31,939 nucleotides of DNA from Candidatus Moranbacteria bacterium GW2011_GWE1_49_15 (GTDB lineage Bacteria; Patescibacteriota; Minisyncoccia; Moranbacterales; GWC2-37-73). The notes below the pieces were generated by a model. It saw only the letters and a list, made by a program, of their open reading frames with translations, was not told where the DNA came from and made no database searches. The stretch lies in the NCBI GenBank assembly GCA_001003855.1, contig LCPX01000009.1:4750-36688 (forward strand), written 5' to 3'. This document shows, in pieces, positions 1 through 7,357 of the stretch. The position numbers and the translations under genes are program-made. Each line of letters begins with the position of its first letter. Positions within the stretch are counted from its first letter, which is position 1.

Positions 1-56
1 GCGCGAAGACAAGCCTTTGTGACGGGAATAAATAAGTAAGATAAATCAAATATTTT

Positions 57-1220
57 ATGGGCATCATGAATCGGGCAGCTGACAAAGACGGGTTAAGGAT
101 AAAGAAGGGGAAAGGCCGCAAGGCCCTGTGGATAATCCTGGGGTTGTTTTTGCTTTTCGGGGGAATCGCTTATTGGAAAGCGGGAAGCGTCTTCAATAAG
201 GTTTCCACCAACGGGGGACTTTTCCAAAACCTTATCAGCGCCATCCCCGGAGTGAACGACGAGGTGAAGGGAGAAAGCGAAGACAGGATAAACATAGTTG
301 TTTTGGGCATGAGGGGGGCGAACATCCCCGGAGGCGGGACGTTGGCCGACACCATCATGGTCGTCAGCGTGAAGCCGAAGGAAAACAAAGTTTCCATGCT
401 TTCGATTCCCAGGGATCTCTATGTCGACAATCCGGCGCTCGGAGCCAAAAGCAAGATAAACGCCGTTTACGCATATGGGGAGCAAAAAGAGGTGGGTCAG
501 GGATTGGAAGACATGAAGAAGGTCTTGGAAGACGTGACCGGATTGCCGGTGCACTACGGAGTGGTTATAAATTTCAAGGGTTTTTCCGATTTGGTTGATG
601 CCATCGGGGGAGTGGATGTGGATTTGCAGCAGCCGTTTTCCGAGCCGCTCCAATTTAACGAAGCCCGTGTTTGCGACGATACCGTTTTCACGGTGCCTAC
701 CGGGGAATTTGAAATCAAGAAAAACAAAAAGAACGGTAAGATAACCGCGCAATATCCGCTTTGCACGAATCCGGACCTCGAGTGCGGGGGAGCTTTCAAT
801 CTTCCTGCTGGAAAGCAGACTTTGAACGGAGAGAACGCGCTTTGCTTCGTGAGGGCCAGGAAGAGCTCGAGCGACTTCGACCGCGCCAGGAGGCAACAGT
901 TGGTCATCCAGGAAATAAAGGAAAAGGCTTTGAGTCTGGGAACGTTGACCGATTTCAGCAAGATAAGCGATATGTTGGACAGTCTCGGAAACAACGCCCA
1001 AACCGACATGCAGCTTTGGGAAATGAAAAAAATGTTCGAATTGTACAAAGGAATGGTTGATCCCCAGATGTACCAGAGAGTCTTGGACGATTCCAGTGAA
1101 GGACTTCTCTATTTCCCTCCGGCGGAAATGTATCCCGGTGCAGGGTCAATTTTGTTGCCATCCGGAGACAACTATGACAAGATCCGTGAAATGGCGCAGA
1201 ATATCTTCTCAACTAAATAG
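57..1220 (+). CDS. LytR-CpsA-Psr (LCP) family cell-wall ligase
   Basis: LCP proteins transfer undecaprenyl-phosphate-linked glycopolymers onto peptidoglycan or other acceptors outside the membrane. The 387-residue product has a basic N-terminus, one membrane segment (about 23-41) and an LCP domain from about residue 76. Visible motifs are DRINIVVLG (76-84), the conserved Asp98, SIPRDLYV with Arg119, FSDLVDAIGGVDV (176-188), the R-x-R of VRARKS (266-270) and DFDRARRQQ (273-281). Residues about 200-263 carry a less usual insert with Cys206, Cys236, Cys243 and Cys263. A second ATG lies three codons in, and no clear Shine-Dalgarno site chooses between them. The next genes are a glycosyltransferase and an S41 protease on the same strand, which fits an envelope cluster. 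The family is clear; the transferred polymer is unknown. Confidence 0.93.
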   Translation: MGIMNRAADKDGLRIKKGKGRKALWIILGLFLLFGGIAYWKAGSVFNKVSTNGGLFQNLISAIPGVNDEVKGESEDRINIVVLGMRGANIPGGGTLADTIMVVSVKPKENKVSMLSIPRDLYVDNPALGAKSKINAVYAYGEQKEVGQGLEDMKKVLEDVTGLPVHYGVVINFKGFSDLVDAIGGVDVDLQQPFSEPLQFNEARVCDDTVFTVPTGEFEIKKNKKNGKITAQYPLCTNPDLECGGAFNLPAGKQTLNGENALCFVRARKSSSDFDRARRQQLVIQEIKEKALSLGTLTDFSKISDMLDSLGNNAQTDMQLWEMKKMFELYKGMVDPQMYQRVLDDSSEGLLYFPPAEMYPGAGSILLPSGDNYDKIREMAQNIFSTK

Positions 1221-1262
1221 CAAAGGCAGGATTCGAATTGAAAGGCTCATTTCCGAATAGCG

Positions 1263-1283
1263 CTTGCCGGCAGGCGGGCACGC
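1263..1283. repeat. GCCGGCAGGC-type interspersed repeat, copy 1
   Basis: A GC-rich 21-bp word built around TGCCGGCAGGCGGGC lies in the gap between the LCP gene and the glycosyltransferase gene. A close relative is at 11746-11766, also just upstream of a glycosyltransferase gene. The core GCCTGCCGGCAGGC-type sequence is self-complementary. Its role is unknown. Confidence 0.5.
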
Positions 1284-1326
1284 ATGGGTCTGAATGATGG
1301 ATTTTGCAAAATCACCACGGAACGAT

Positions 1327-2136
1327 ATGAATCTTTCAATCATCGTCACAAGCTACAAAAATCCGGACCTGTTGAAGGTCTGCTTGAATTCGATAAGGGA
1401 AAGCCTCGGAAATTTCGAATACGAGCTCATCGTGGCCGATTCCGAAACCGAGGAAAGGACCGAACTTATGATGAGGGAGGATTTTCCGGATGTGAAATTT
1501 TTTCCTTTCGAAAAGAATGTGGGGTTCCAAGCGCTCCTGAAAAAAGGCATCGAGGAAAGCGAAGGGGAACATCTCTTGCTTCTCAACGGAGATATCATAG
1601 TGACGCCGGGGTCGGTCGAAGCTTTGTATGGATACCTGGTGCAGAATCCGTCGGTCGGGATCGTCGGGCCGAAATTGCTGAACTTCAATAACACGCTCCA
1701 GCATTCTTGCTTCAGGTTCTATGAGCCGATGACCATAGTCTACAGGAGGACGCTTTTGGGGAAACTCGGATTCGCCAAAAAACACCTGGATTGGTTTTTG
1801 ATGAAAGACCGGGATCATGAAAAGATTCTGGAGGCCGACTGGTTGATGGGATCGGCCCTTATGGTTTCCCGCAAGGCTCTGGAAAAAGTCGGACTGATGG
1901 ACCCGAGATTTTTCATGTATATGGAAGACGTGGATTGGTGCAGGAGGTTTTGGGAGAACGGATACAAGGTGGTTTTCTATCCGAACTCATCCATGCACCA
2001 CTATCACGGCAAAGTGAGCGGCAAGAAAGGAGTCGTCCATTCCTTACTTTTGAACAAATACACTTGGATCCATATCATAAGCGCCATCAGATATTTCAAT
2101 AAATACAGGAACAAACCGCTCCCAAGAAGTAATTGA
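1327..2136 (+). CDS. GT2-family glycosyltransferase
   Basis: A family 2 glycosyltransferase (GT-A fold, WcaA/RfbN-like) that would add a sugar to a lipid-linked envelope or polysaccharide precursor on the cytoplasmic side. Counting from the start chosen here (269 residues), the N-terminus MNLSIIVTSYKNP is the usual first strand and nucleotide-binding loop. VADSE lies at 36-40, NGD at 87-89 takes the place of the metal-binding DxD, and MEDVDWCRR at 199-207 is the acceptor-side ED motif, followed by the NGYKVVFYP strand. There is no obvious membrane segment. An in-frame ATG at 1294 would add 11 residues that do not belong to the fold, so 1327 is preferred. It sits between an LCP ligase and an S41 protease. 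The sugar specificity cannot be read from sequence. Confidence 0.9.
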   Translation: MNLSIIVTSYKNPDLLKVCLNSIRESLGNFEYELIVADSETEERTELMMREDFPDVKFFPFEKNVGFQALLKKGIEESEGEHLLLLNGDIIVTPGSVEALYGYLVQNPSVGIVGPKLLNFNNTLQHSCFRFYEPMTIVYRRTLLGKLGFAKKHLDWFLMKDRDHEKILEADWLMGSALMVSRKALEKVGLMDPRFFMYMEDVDWCRRFWENGYKVVFYPNSSMHHYHGKVSGKKGVVHSLLLNKYTWIHIISAIRYFNKYRNKPLPRSN

Positions 2137-2151
2137 TATAAAAAAACTATC

Positions 2152-3417
2152 ATGCAAGACAATCCAAACATGACAGGGAAAAACCCGACGACATTCGAAG
2201 GATACAGGACCACGGTGTTTTTGATACTTTTCCTTATAGTCGGCTTCTGGGTAGGTTTTGAAAAGGGAAGGCTGGTGGGATCGGCCGGCACGGAGGAGAA
2301 GGTTTCCCTGGAAGGGGCTATCATTGAAAACAGGGAGGGAGATGGGAAGGTGGATTTCGATCTTTTTTGGGATGTTTGGGATCTTCTCAGGGATAAATAT
2401 GTGGACTCCGAGAGTTTGGATGCCAAAAAACTCATGTATGGGTCCATTAACGGGATGTTGCAGGCGACCGGGGATCCCTACACGCTGTTTCTTAATCCTG
2501 AAGACAATAAGCGTTTCAATGAGGAAATAGAGGGCAGTTTCGAAGGTATCGGAGCAGAATTGGGCGTGAAGAACGGCATGCTGACCGTCATCGCTCCCTT
2601 GGAGGGGACACCGGCTGAAAAAGCGGGCCTAAGGGCTGGGGACAAGATAGTCGACATAAACGGTAAATCCGCTTCGGAGATGACTTTGGAGGAGGCGGTT
2701 AGCCAGATACGCGGACCTAAGGACACGGAGGTCGTGCTTACGATATTCCGTGAAGGAGAGGAAAGCACCAGGGATATCAAAGTCCAAAGGAATTTCATCA
2801 GCGTAAAGAGCGTGAAAGTGGAATCCATGAATGGCGGAATCGCCCATCTGAAGATTAGCCGATTCGGAGAGGATACGACCAGGGAGTTTTCGGCGGCATT
2901 GAACAGCGCCAAGGCGGGCGGAGCGAAAGGGATCGTCCTCGACCTCCGGAACAATCCGGGAGGTTATCTGGACGCGTCCATAAGCGTCGCAAGCAAGATG
3001 CTTCCCAAGGGAAAGATCGTGGTCATCGAAGAGAATGCGGATAAGACCCGCAAGGAGGTCGCGGCCCGCGGTGGAGACGTTTCCAGTGAAATAGAAACCG
3101 TCATCATTATAAACGAGGGAAGCGCCAGCGCCGCGGAGATTCTGGCTGGAGCGCTCGAGGAAAACAGGGAAAACGTCACATTGGTAGGAAAAAAATCCTT
3201 CGGAAAAGGATCGGTCCAAGAACTCGTAAGGCTTCCCCAGGGGACCGCGGCCAAGATAACCGTGGCGCGCTGGCTTACCCCCAAGGGAAACCAGATAAAC
3301 GAGGTCGGCATATCTCCGGAGGTGGAAGTCGAGCTGACCAATGAGGATTATGAAAATGACAGGGATCCGCAACTGGACAGGGCCTTTGAGATAATCAGAG
3401 AAAAAATCGGCGGATAA
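2152..3417 (+). CDS. S41 C-terminal processing peptidase (CtpA/CtpB-like)
   Basis: A membrane-anchored serine protease of the tail-specific/CtpA family, which trims or degrades extracytoplasmic proteins at their C-termini. The 421-residue protein has a membrane anchor at about 21-36. A PDZ domain covers about 126-205 (GSFEGIGAELG, then LRAGDKIVDINGK), and the S41 catalytic core about 215-400. The catalytic Ser-Lys pair is visible in NEGSASAAE (Ser326) and KSFGKGSVQ (Lys352, with Gln355 nearby). Length is normal for the family. The start lies 15 bp after the glycosyltransferase stop, so the two are probably co-transcribed. A bidirectional hairpin terminator follows at 3471. The family assignment is secure; substrates are unknown. 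Confidence 0.95.
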   Translation: MQDNPNMTGKNPTTFEGYRTTVFLILFLIVGFWVGFEKGRLVGSAGTEEKVSLEGAIIENREGDGKVDFDLFWDVWDLLRDKYVDSESLDAKKLMYGSINGMLQATGDPYTLFLNPEDNKRFNEEIEGSFEGIGAELGVKNGMLTVIAPLEGTPAEKAGLRAGDKIVDINGKSASEMTLEEAVSQIRGPKDTEVVLTIFREGEESTRDIKVQRNFISVKSVKVESMNGGIAHLKISRFGEDTTREFSAALNSAKAGGAKGIVLDLRNNPGGYLDASISVASKMLPKGKIVVIEENADKTRKEVAARGGDVSSEIETVIIINEGSASAAEILAGALEENRENVTLVGKKSFGKGSVQELVRLPQGTAAKITVARWLTPKGNQINEVGISPEVEVELTNEDYENDRDPQLDRAFEIIREKIGG

Positions 3418-3470
3418 TTTTCCTTAAGGTATCGACGAAATCTTCAATGGTTATCATCGGTGAATAAAAA

Positions 3471-3500
3471 AACCGTCGGCATGGGCCGACGGTTTTTGTT
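3471..3500. terminator. Bidirectional intrinsic terminator
   Basis: A perfect 10-bp stem (AACCGTCGGC with its complement) closes a 4-nt ATGG loop. It is followed by T-rich sequence on the plus strand and preceded by A-rich sequence that acts the same way on the minus strand. It separates the convergent S41 protease and rhodanese genes. Confidence 0.9.
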
Positions 3501-3513
3501 TGCTGAGGAAAGT

Positions 3514-3867
3514 TTATTTGACCGTTTCGTAACCTTTTTCTTTCCAGACGTCCAATCCTCCCCTGACAACATTGACCGAAAGAAGTTTCATGTCATAAAG
3601 CTTTACGGCTGCCTGGAACGATTCTATTTCGTTATCCGCATAGATGATGATCTGTTTGGATCCTCCCACCTCCGCGCGCCTTTTTTCGATTTCCGCCAGC
3701 GGAATGTTCACCGATCCCTCGATATGCCCTTCGTTGTAAAAGACGTTTCTGCGGGCATCGATAACCAGGGCGGGCTGTTTCTTGGCGATGACGCCGCGGA
3801 ATTCATCGAGCGTCATGAACGATACTTTCGCTTGGTCCTGGAACGAGGACAGGTCCCCCCAGGTCAC
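3514..3867 (-). CDS. Rhodanese-like domain protein lacking the catalytic cysteine
   Basis: A 117-residue single rhodanese fold: FMTLDEF entry, VIDARRNVFYNEGHIEGSVNIPL (the D-x-R and G-H-I-x-G-A/S-x-N-I-P signature), and a GGLDVWKEKGY end. The loop that normally holds the sulfur-accepting Cys (IIYCxxGxRS) reads IIYADNEIES, so it should not act as a sulfurtransferase. A binding or regulatory role is more likely. The GTG start at 3867 has AGGAG upstream, overlapping the stop of the preceding rhodanese gene. The product has no signal or membrane segment of its own. A one-base shift in frame near 3893 would instead fuse it to the preceding membrane-anchored rhodanese, giving a tandem protein. The product family is clear; whether it is made alone is not. 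Confidence 0.82.
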   Translation of the reverse strand: MTWGDLSSFQDQAKVSFMTLDEFRGVIAKKQPALVIDARRNVFYNEGHIEGSVNIPLAEIEKRRAEVGGSKQIIIYADNEIESFQAAVKLYDMKLLSVNVVRGGLDVWKEKGYETVK

Positions 3868-3878
3868 GGTCCTTTCTC

Positions 3879-4282
3879 CTATGGATTTCCAATATGGACG
3901 CTCCCGACCCCTCTCTTTTTAAGATTAGCGATCGCCGCGTCTATCTCGTCCACGTTTGCCGCGCCTATCAAGACTGTTTCCTTTCCCGAATCAAGCGATG
4001 GGCTGGTTTCGAGATCTCCAAGGCGGACATTGACCGAGTCGATGATGTGCTCCAAGCCGAACTCTTCGGGAGACCTGAGGTCGACCAGTTGGACCTGTTC
4101 CTTCCTTATCTTTTCCGGAAAGAATATTCCGCCGCTGTTTCGACGTCAGCTTGGTCGGTGGAGTCTTTTTTCGAAACGTCGGATTTTTCAGCCCTGTAGA
4201 CCGTTACCGCGGTAACGGTCAAAATCGCGAAAACCCCCACGGCGACGATGATCCTCTGCTTTGCTCTTTGGTCCATTTCCAT
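3879..4282 (-). pseudogene. Membrane-anchored rhodanese-like gene split by a frameshift
   Basis: Read on the minus strand from the ATG at 4282, the first frame encodes about 50 sensible residues: a charged start MEMDQRAKQR, a membrane segment of about 18 residues, then a hydrophilic linker. It then runs into a stop at 4106. In the -1 frame the sequence continues as a rhodanese domain (VQLVDLRSPEEFGLEHIIDS, a VNVRLGDLE strand, then a GVGSVHIGNP end) that terminates at 3879. Changing GAAAC to GAAAAC near 4138-4141 joins the two into one 134-residue protein. The cysteine loop reads VLIGAANVDE, so this copy is also catalytically dead. The gap may be an assembly error in an A-run, a true pseudogene or a recoded frame. 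It lies downstream of fmt and upstream of a second degenerate rhodanese. Confidence 0.7.
4199..4220. repeat. Perfect 22-bp palindrome inside the rhodanese membrane segment
   Basis: The two 11-bp arms (GACCGTTACCG and its complement) form an uninterrupted palindrome with no spacer. It falls in codons for the alternating Val/Thr membrane segment, where repeated GTT/ACC/GTA-type codons could create it by chance. No known protein-binding site is recognised. Confidence 0.6.
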
Positions 4283-4369
4283 TTTTCCTTGTTAAACGAT
4301 TTCGCTTTGCGAATTTCCCGCTATCGGGACAGGGCAAGGAAAAACCGTCCAATTAATTTTTATTTTTAT

Positions 4370-5338
4370 TTACGATAAGATACTCCCGATGAAATTCGGA
4401 TAGCCGTTGGAGAAATCTTGGGCTGACATGGTCTTTTTCCCTTCGGGCTGGATCTCTTCCAATATTATAACACCGTTTATGGCCTGGACCCCAATGGATT
4501 CTCCCAATTGGAATATTTCCCCGGTCTCATGATGGGTCGCAGGGTTGTTTTTTTGAAGGCTTATTTTTATCAATTTGAGTCGCATGACGGAATCGCCATT
4601 CTTCCAAAAAGCGAATATGCCCGGCCACGGATAAAGCGCCCGGTATCGGTTGTGTATTTCCTGGGCGTCCTGTTCCCAAACGATCCTTCCGTCTTCGCGT
4701 TCTATGAGTTGGCAAAGGGTCGCATGCGAACCGTCCTGTTTTCTGGGTTCGATTTGTCTTCGTACCCAAAGCGGAACCGTTTTCAAAAGCAGATGGATGC
4801 TTAGTTCGGAAAGTTTTTTCGAAAGCGTTTCGGCATTGTCATAGTCTTCGATCCGGATCCTTTCCTGGGAAAGGATGTCCCCCGTGTCCATACCTTCGTC
4901 CAAGAGCATGATAGTCGTTCCCGTTTCTTTTTCTCCCAATAGTAGGGCGTTTTGGATAGGGGAGGGACCGCGGAATTTCGGAAGAAGCGAAGGATGGATG
5001 TTGAGGCAACCGAGCCCCGGAGCTTCCAGGACTTTTTTCGGCAAAAGCCTTCCATAAGCGGCGACGATCACGAGGTCGGGCTTGAGATTCTTGAATTCGG
5101 AAACAGCCTCCTCGTTGAATTTCTCCGGCTGGAAAACGGGGATGTCTTTTTCTGAAGCAAGCTTTTTGACAGGGGACTCGGAGAGTTCTTGTTTCCTGCC
5201 GACTTTGGAATCTGGCTTGGTGAAGACGCCGACTATATTGAAATCATTGTGAACGAGAGCTTCCAAGATTTCTTTGGCGAAATCGGAGGTGCCCATGAAA
5301 ACCGTCCGCAGCTTGATATGTTTATTCTGTTCCATCAT
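4370..5338 (-). CDS. fmt: Methionyl-tRNA formyltransferase
   Basis: Transfers a formyl group from 10-formyl-tetrahydrofolate to Met-tRNA(fMet) for translation initiation in the cytoplasm. The 322-residue protein matches full-length bacterial Fmt. The N-terminal Rossmann start is RTVFMGTSDFA. The catalytic triad is present: Asn113 and His115 in NIHPSLLPKFRGPSP, and Asp151 in DEGMDTGDIL. The C-terminal tRNA-binding domain follows (ALYPWPGIFAFW). The start overlaps the end of def by 17 bp, the classic def-fmt pairing that adds and removes the formyl group. The gene belongs to a minus-strand run starting with the Xer recombinase. Confidence 0.97.
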   Translation of the reverse strand: MMEQNKHIKLRTVFMGTSDFAKEILEALVHNDFNIVGVFTKPDSKVGRKQELSESPVKKLASEKDIPVFQPEKFNEEAVSEFKNLKPDLVIVAAYGRLLPKKVLEAPGLGCLNIHPSLLPKFRGPSPIQNALLLGEKETGTTIMLLDEGMDTGDILSQERIRIEDYDNAETLSKKLSELSIHLLLKTVPLWVRRQIEPRKQDGSHATLCQLIEREDGRIVWEQDAQEIHNRYRALYPWPGIFAFWKNGDSVMRLKLIKISLQKNNPATHHETGEIFQLGESIGVQAINGVIILEEIQPEGKKTMSAQDFSNGYPNFIGSILS

Positions 5339-5810
5339 TTTTTTCTTTTTGTATTTTAGGTTTCCTGCTTTTCTTGATGCGGTCGATGATCAGCACTCCA
5401 TCGAGGTGGTCGATCTCATGTTGGAGTGCCCTTCCCAGCAGGCCGTCAGCCTTGATTTTTTTGGCCATGCCTTTCTCATCAATATATCGAACTTTCACTT
5501 CTTCCGGCCTGTTTATTTCGAAAAATTCCCCAGGGAAGCTGAGGCATCCTTCCTCCATCACGATCTTGGTTTTGGATTTGGCGGTGATCTGCGGATTGAT
5601 GAGTATGAACGTTTCTCCGCCTTCTTCGATCACGCATAGCCGAAGACTTTTTCCGACTTGGGGCGCGGCCAGGCCCAACCCGTTGGCCCCCCGCATGGTT
5701 TCGAGCATTTCCAAAATCAAAGCCTGGACCTCCGGGCTCAGGGGATCCTTTATCTTCTCGGTTTTTTGGCGGAGCACCTCGTCCCCGTTTTTTCGTATTT
5801 CCAAGGTCAT
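5322..5810 (-). CDS. def: Peptide deformylase
   Basis: Removes the N-formyl group from nascent proteins; a metal-dependent cytoplasmic enzyme acting at the ribosome exit. All three family motifs are intact in 162 residues: GLGLAAPQ (44-51), EEGCLS with metal ligand Cys89 (87-91), and HEIDH with ligands His131 and His135 and catalytic Glu132. A short charged C-terminal tail is normal. It overlaps fmt by 17 bp and begins 4 bp after the recombinase stop, so all three are probably one transcript. There is no clear Shine-Dalgarno site before the ATG, which suggests translational coupling. Confidence 0.97.
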   Translation of the reverse strand: MTLEIRKNGDEVLRQKTEKIKDPLSPEVQALILEMLETMRGANGLGLAAPQVGKSLRLCVIEEGGETFILINPQITAKSKTKIVMEEGCLSFPGEFFEINRPEEVKVRYIDEKGMAKKIKADGLLGRALQHEIDHLDGVLIIDRIKKSRKPKIQKEKNDGTE

Positions 5811-5814
5811 ATTC

Positions 5815-6627
5815 TTATAGAGGACTCTTGATGTTTCTCAACATCGGATTGGTCACTTTGGTATAAATTTGCGTCGTTCTAATATTAGCATGGCCGAGCA
5901 GTTCCTGTACATATCGCACGTCTACGCCGTTTTCCAGAAGGTGGGTGGCAAAGCTGTGGCGGAGGCTGTGGAAGGTCGCATCTTTTTGGATCCCGGCCCT
6001 CCTCAGGGCATTTTCAAAAATCAGCTGTGCGGTCCTGGTCGTCAACTTGCCCCCGCGTTCGCTTGCAAAAACATAATCATCCGGATTCCTGTTGGCTGTT
6101 AAAGTTTCAATTTCTTCAGCAAGTTTTTCCGGAAAGACGGTTATCCGATCCTTGTTGCCCTTGGCTCCTTTGATATGGATTGTCAATTCACGAAGGTCTA
6201 AGTCTTTAATTTTCAGATCAATTGCTTCGCTTACCCGCAGTCCTGAGGCATAGGAAATGGAAATGAGCAGTTTATGCTTCGAGTTGTTTATCGAGCTTAT
6301 AATCTTCTGGATTTCATCGCGCGACAGGACGACTGGCAATTTACTCGGCGTTTTGGCAAAACGGATGTCTATTTTTTCGCGGTATTTTAAAACATTCCAA
6401 CAGAAGAAGTTGATAGCTTGCAGGCTTTGGTTGACGGTCTGCGAGGACATGCCCCGATCGATTTTTGAAAGCAGATGTTTTTTGATGGAATCTATATCCA
6501 CGCAGTCAAAACTATCCTGCTTGTAGCGCAAATAATCCGCGACGCAGGCCACGTAGCTCATGACCGTCTTAGGGCTGTATTTCCGCAATTTCAGCTCGTC
6601 TTCCAGTTTTTTCAAATAGACCTCCAT
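5815..6627 (-). CDS. Tyrosine recombinase of the XerA/XerC/XerD type
   Basis: A 270-residue site-specific recombinase. The N-terminal SAM-like core-binding domain starts ELKLRKYSPKTVMSY, and the catalytic domain begins at about 100. The active-site set is complete: Arg131 (SGLRVSE), a hairpin Lys near 156, His220 and Arg223 (HSLRHSFATHLL), His246 (LLGHANIRTT) and nucleophile Tyr255 (IYTKV). The C-terminus ends LRNIKSPL, like the short Xer proteins that act alone in archaea and CPR. It lacks the extra insertion of integron integrases. The most likely job is chromosome dimer resolution at a dif site, and a candidate dif-like site lies at 16879-16906. It is first in the run with def and fmt and faces away from the accessory genes at 6.77-8.18 kb, so a cassette-mobilising role is possible but weaker. 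Confidence 0.93.
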   Translation of the reverse strand: MEVYLKKLEDELKLRKYSPKTVMSYVACVADYLRYKQDSFDCVDIDSIKKHLLSKIDRGMSSQTVNQSLQAINFFCWNVLKYREKIDIRFAKTPSKLPVVLSRDEIQKIISSINNSKHKLLISISYASGLRVSEAIDLKIKDLDLRELTIHIKGAKGNKDRITVFPEKLAEEIETLTANRNPDDYVFASERGGKLTTRTAQLIFENALRRAGIQKDATFHSLRHSFATHLLENGVDVRYVQELLGHANIRTTQIYTKVTNPMLRNIKSPL

Positions 6628-6659
6628 CGATACTTCTGCTATAATTAAGTCACAACTAA

Positions 6660-6688
6660 ATTATACAGAATAGTCGCAATTAATACAA
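6660..6688 (-). promoter_or_regulatory. Sigma70-type promoter for the recombinase-def-fmt run
   Basis: On the minus strand TTGTAT (6688-6683) is followed by a 17-bp spacer and a perfect TATAAT (6665-6660). The predicted start is about 25 bp before the recombinase ATG at 6627. Confidence 0.7.
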
Positions 6689-6701
6689 TATCCCGTATAA
6701 T
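6673..6701 (+). promoter_or_regulatory. Possible divergent promoter for the Nudix gene
   Basis: A perfect TATAAT at 6696-6701 sits 65 bp upstream of the Nudix ATG. The matching -35 (GTCGCA, 6673-6678) is poor. It overlaps the opposing recombinase promoter, so the two could interfere. Confidence 0.4.
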
Positions 6702-6765
6702 ATGTGAAATCATTTCGCATATGAATGAGTTGTACGAAATAAAATTTTATTTTTAACTATAATCT

Positions 6766-7179
6766 ATGGCTTATTTCAATAAAATTGGTCTGTTGTATCT
6801 CAACGACGATCAGTCAAAATTTTTAGTGTGTGAAAAGAATAACTTTACCTCCGACTTCATTATGCCTGGTGGTCAGGTAGATGATGGTGAGAATGATGAA
6901 GAATGTCTCGTCCGTGAAATTAAAGAAGAACTCGATGTAGACATGGATAAGACAAGTCTCATATTTATAAAGGATTATGTAGATGTGGCGGCTGGTGACC
7001 CAACGAAAGATGTTTCTATAAAGTTGTACGAAGGTAAAATTATCGGCGAGCCTAAGCCGTCTGCTGAAATAATTAAGTTTCATTGGGTTGGCAAGGACGA
7101 CTTGTCTCATCCTCGGCTTTCCCCGATTATTAAGAACAAAATTTTACCTGATCTTATCGCAAAGAACATGCTAAAATAA
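6766..7179 (+). CDS. Nudix hydrolase
   Basis: A 137-residue Nudix (MutT-like) phosphohydrolase that would cleave a nucleoside diphosphate linked to another group; the substrate cannot be told. The Nudix box occupies about residues 36-58 (GQVDDGE, seven residues, REIKEELDV) and matches GX5EX7REUXEEXGU except that the late Gly is Asp. The catalytic RE and EE are intact. The preceding YLNDDQSKFLVCEK strand and IMPGGQ are usual. Base composition is more AT-rich than in the flanking housekeeping genes, and the gene faces away from the recombinase, suggesting an acquired accessory gene. There is no good Shine-Dalgarno site. A three-way-junction element lies 19 bp after the stop. Confidence 0.9.
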   Translation: MAYFNKIGLLYLNDDQSKFLVCEKNNFTSDFIMPGGQVDDGENDEECLVREIKEELDVDMDKTSLIFIKDYVDVAAGDPTKDVSIKLYEGKIIGEPKPSAEIIKFHWVGKDDLSHPRLSPIIKNKILPDLIAKNMLK

Positions 7180-7198
7180 AATTTTACATCGCAGAACA

Positions 7199-7309
7199 TC
7201 GAGTATGAGGCAAAAATATTTTACTTTTTAGTAATTAAATAGATGAACGTAAAATATTTTTGACCCAAGTTCTGTTTCGTTTCACTTCAACAGAACTTCT
7301 CATACTCGA
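7199..7309. repeat. Perfectly paired three-way-junction (cloverleaf) element
   Basis: Three nested perfect inverted repeats fold into one junction. The outer stem pairs 7199-7209 with 7299-7309 (11 bp, TCGAGTATGAG). The second stem pairs 7211-7224 with 7249-7262 (14 bp, CAAAAATATTTTAC). The third pairs 7267-7276 with 7289-7298 (10 bp, AAGTTCTGTT). The linkers are one G, ACCC and none, and no arm has a mismatch. AAC at 7195-7197 and GTT at 7314-7316 could extend the outer stem after short unpaired spacers. The element fills the gap between the Nudix and NTF2-like genes. It could be a folded single-strand DNA recombination site, a small mobile element or a structured RNA. The pairing is directly visible; its function is not known. 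Confidence 0.85.
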
Positions 7310-7357
7310 AAACGTTAGTTGAAATTTCGAGTAATATTTTTTTATAAGAAGACACTT

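Noticed and set aside
1..39. Possible 3' end of an upstream gene on the plus strand
   Set aside because: Two of the three frames run to a stop within 40 bases, and there is too little sequence to tell which, if any, is coding.
5815..6627. Integron integrase IntI
   Set aside because: The protein is 270 residues and lacks the extra IntI-specific insertion near the third patch. It fits chromosomal Xer better.
7199..7309. Hammerhead ribozyme, suggested by the three-way junction
   Set aside because: The junction linkers (G, ACCC, none) lack the CTGATGA and GAAA core needed for a hammerhead.
7195..7320. Canonical integron attC site
   Set aside because: GTTAGTT and GCAGAAC deviate from GTTRRRY and RYYYAAC, and the spacers (1 and 4 nt) are unequal. 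It is kept only as a hypothesis in the findings.
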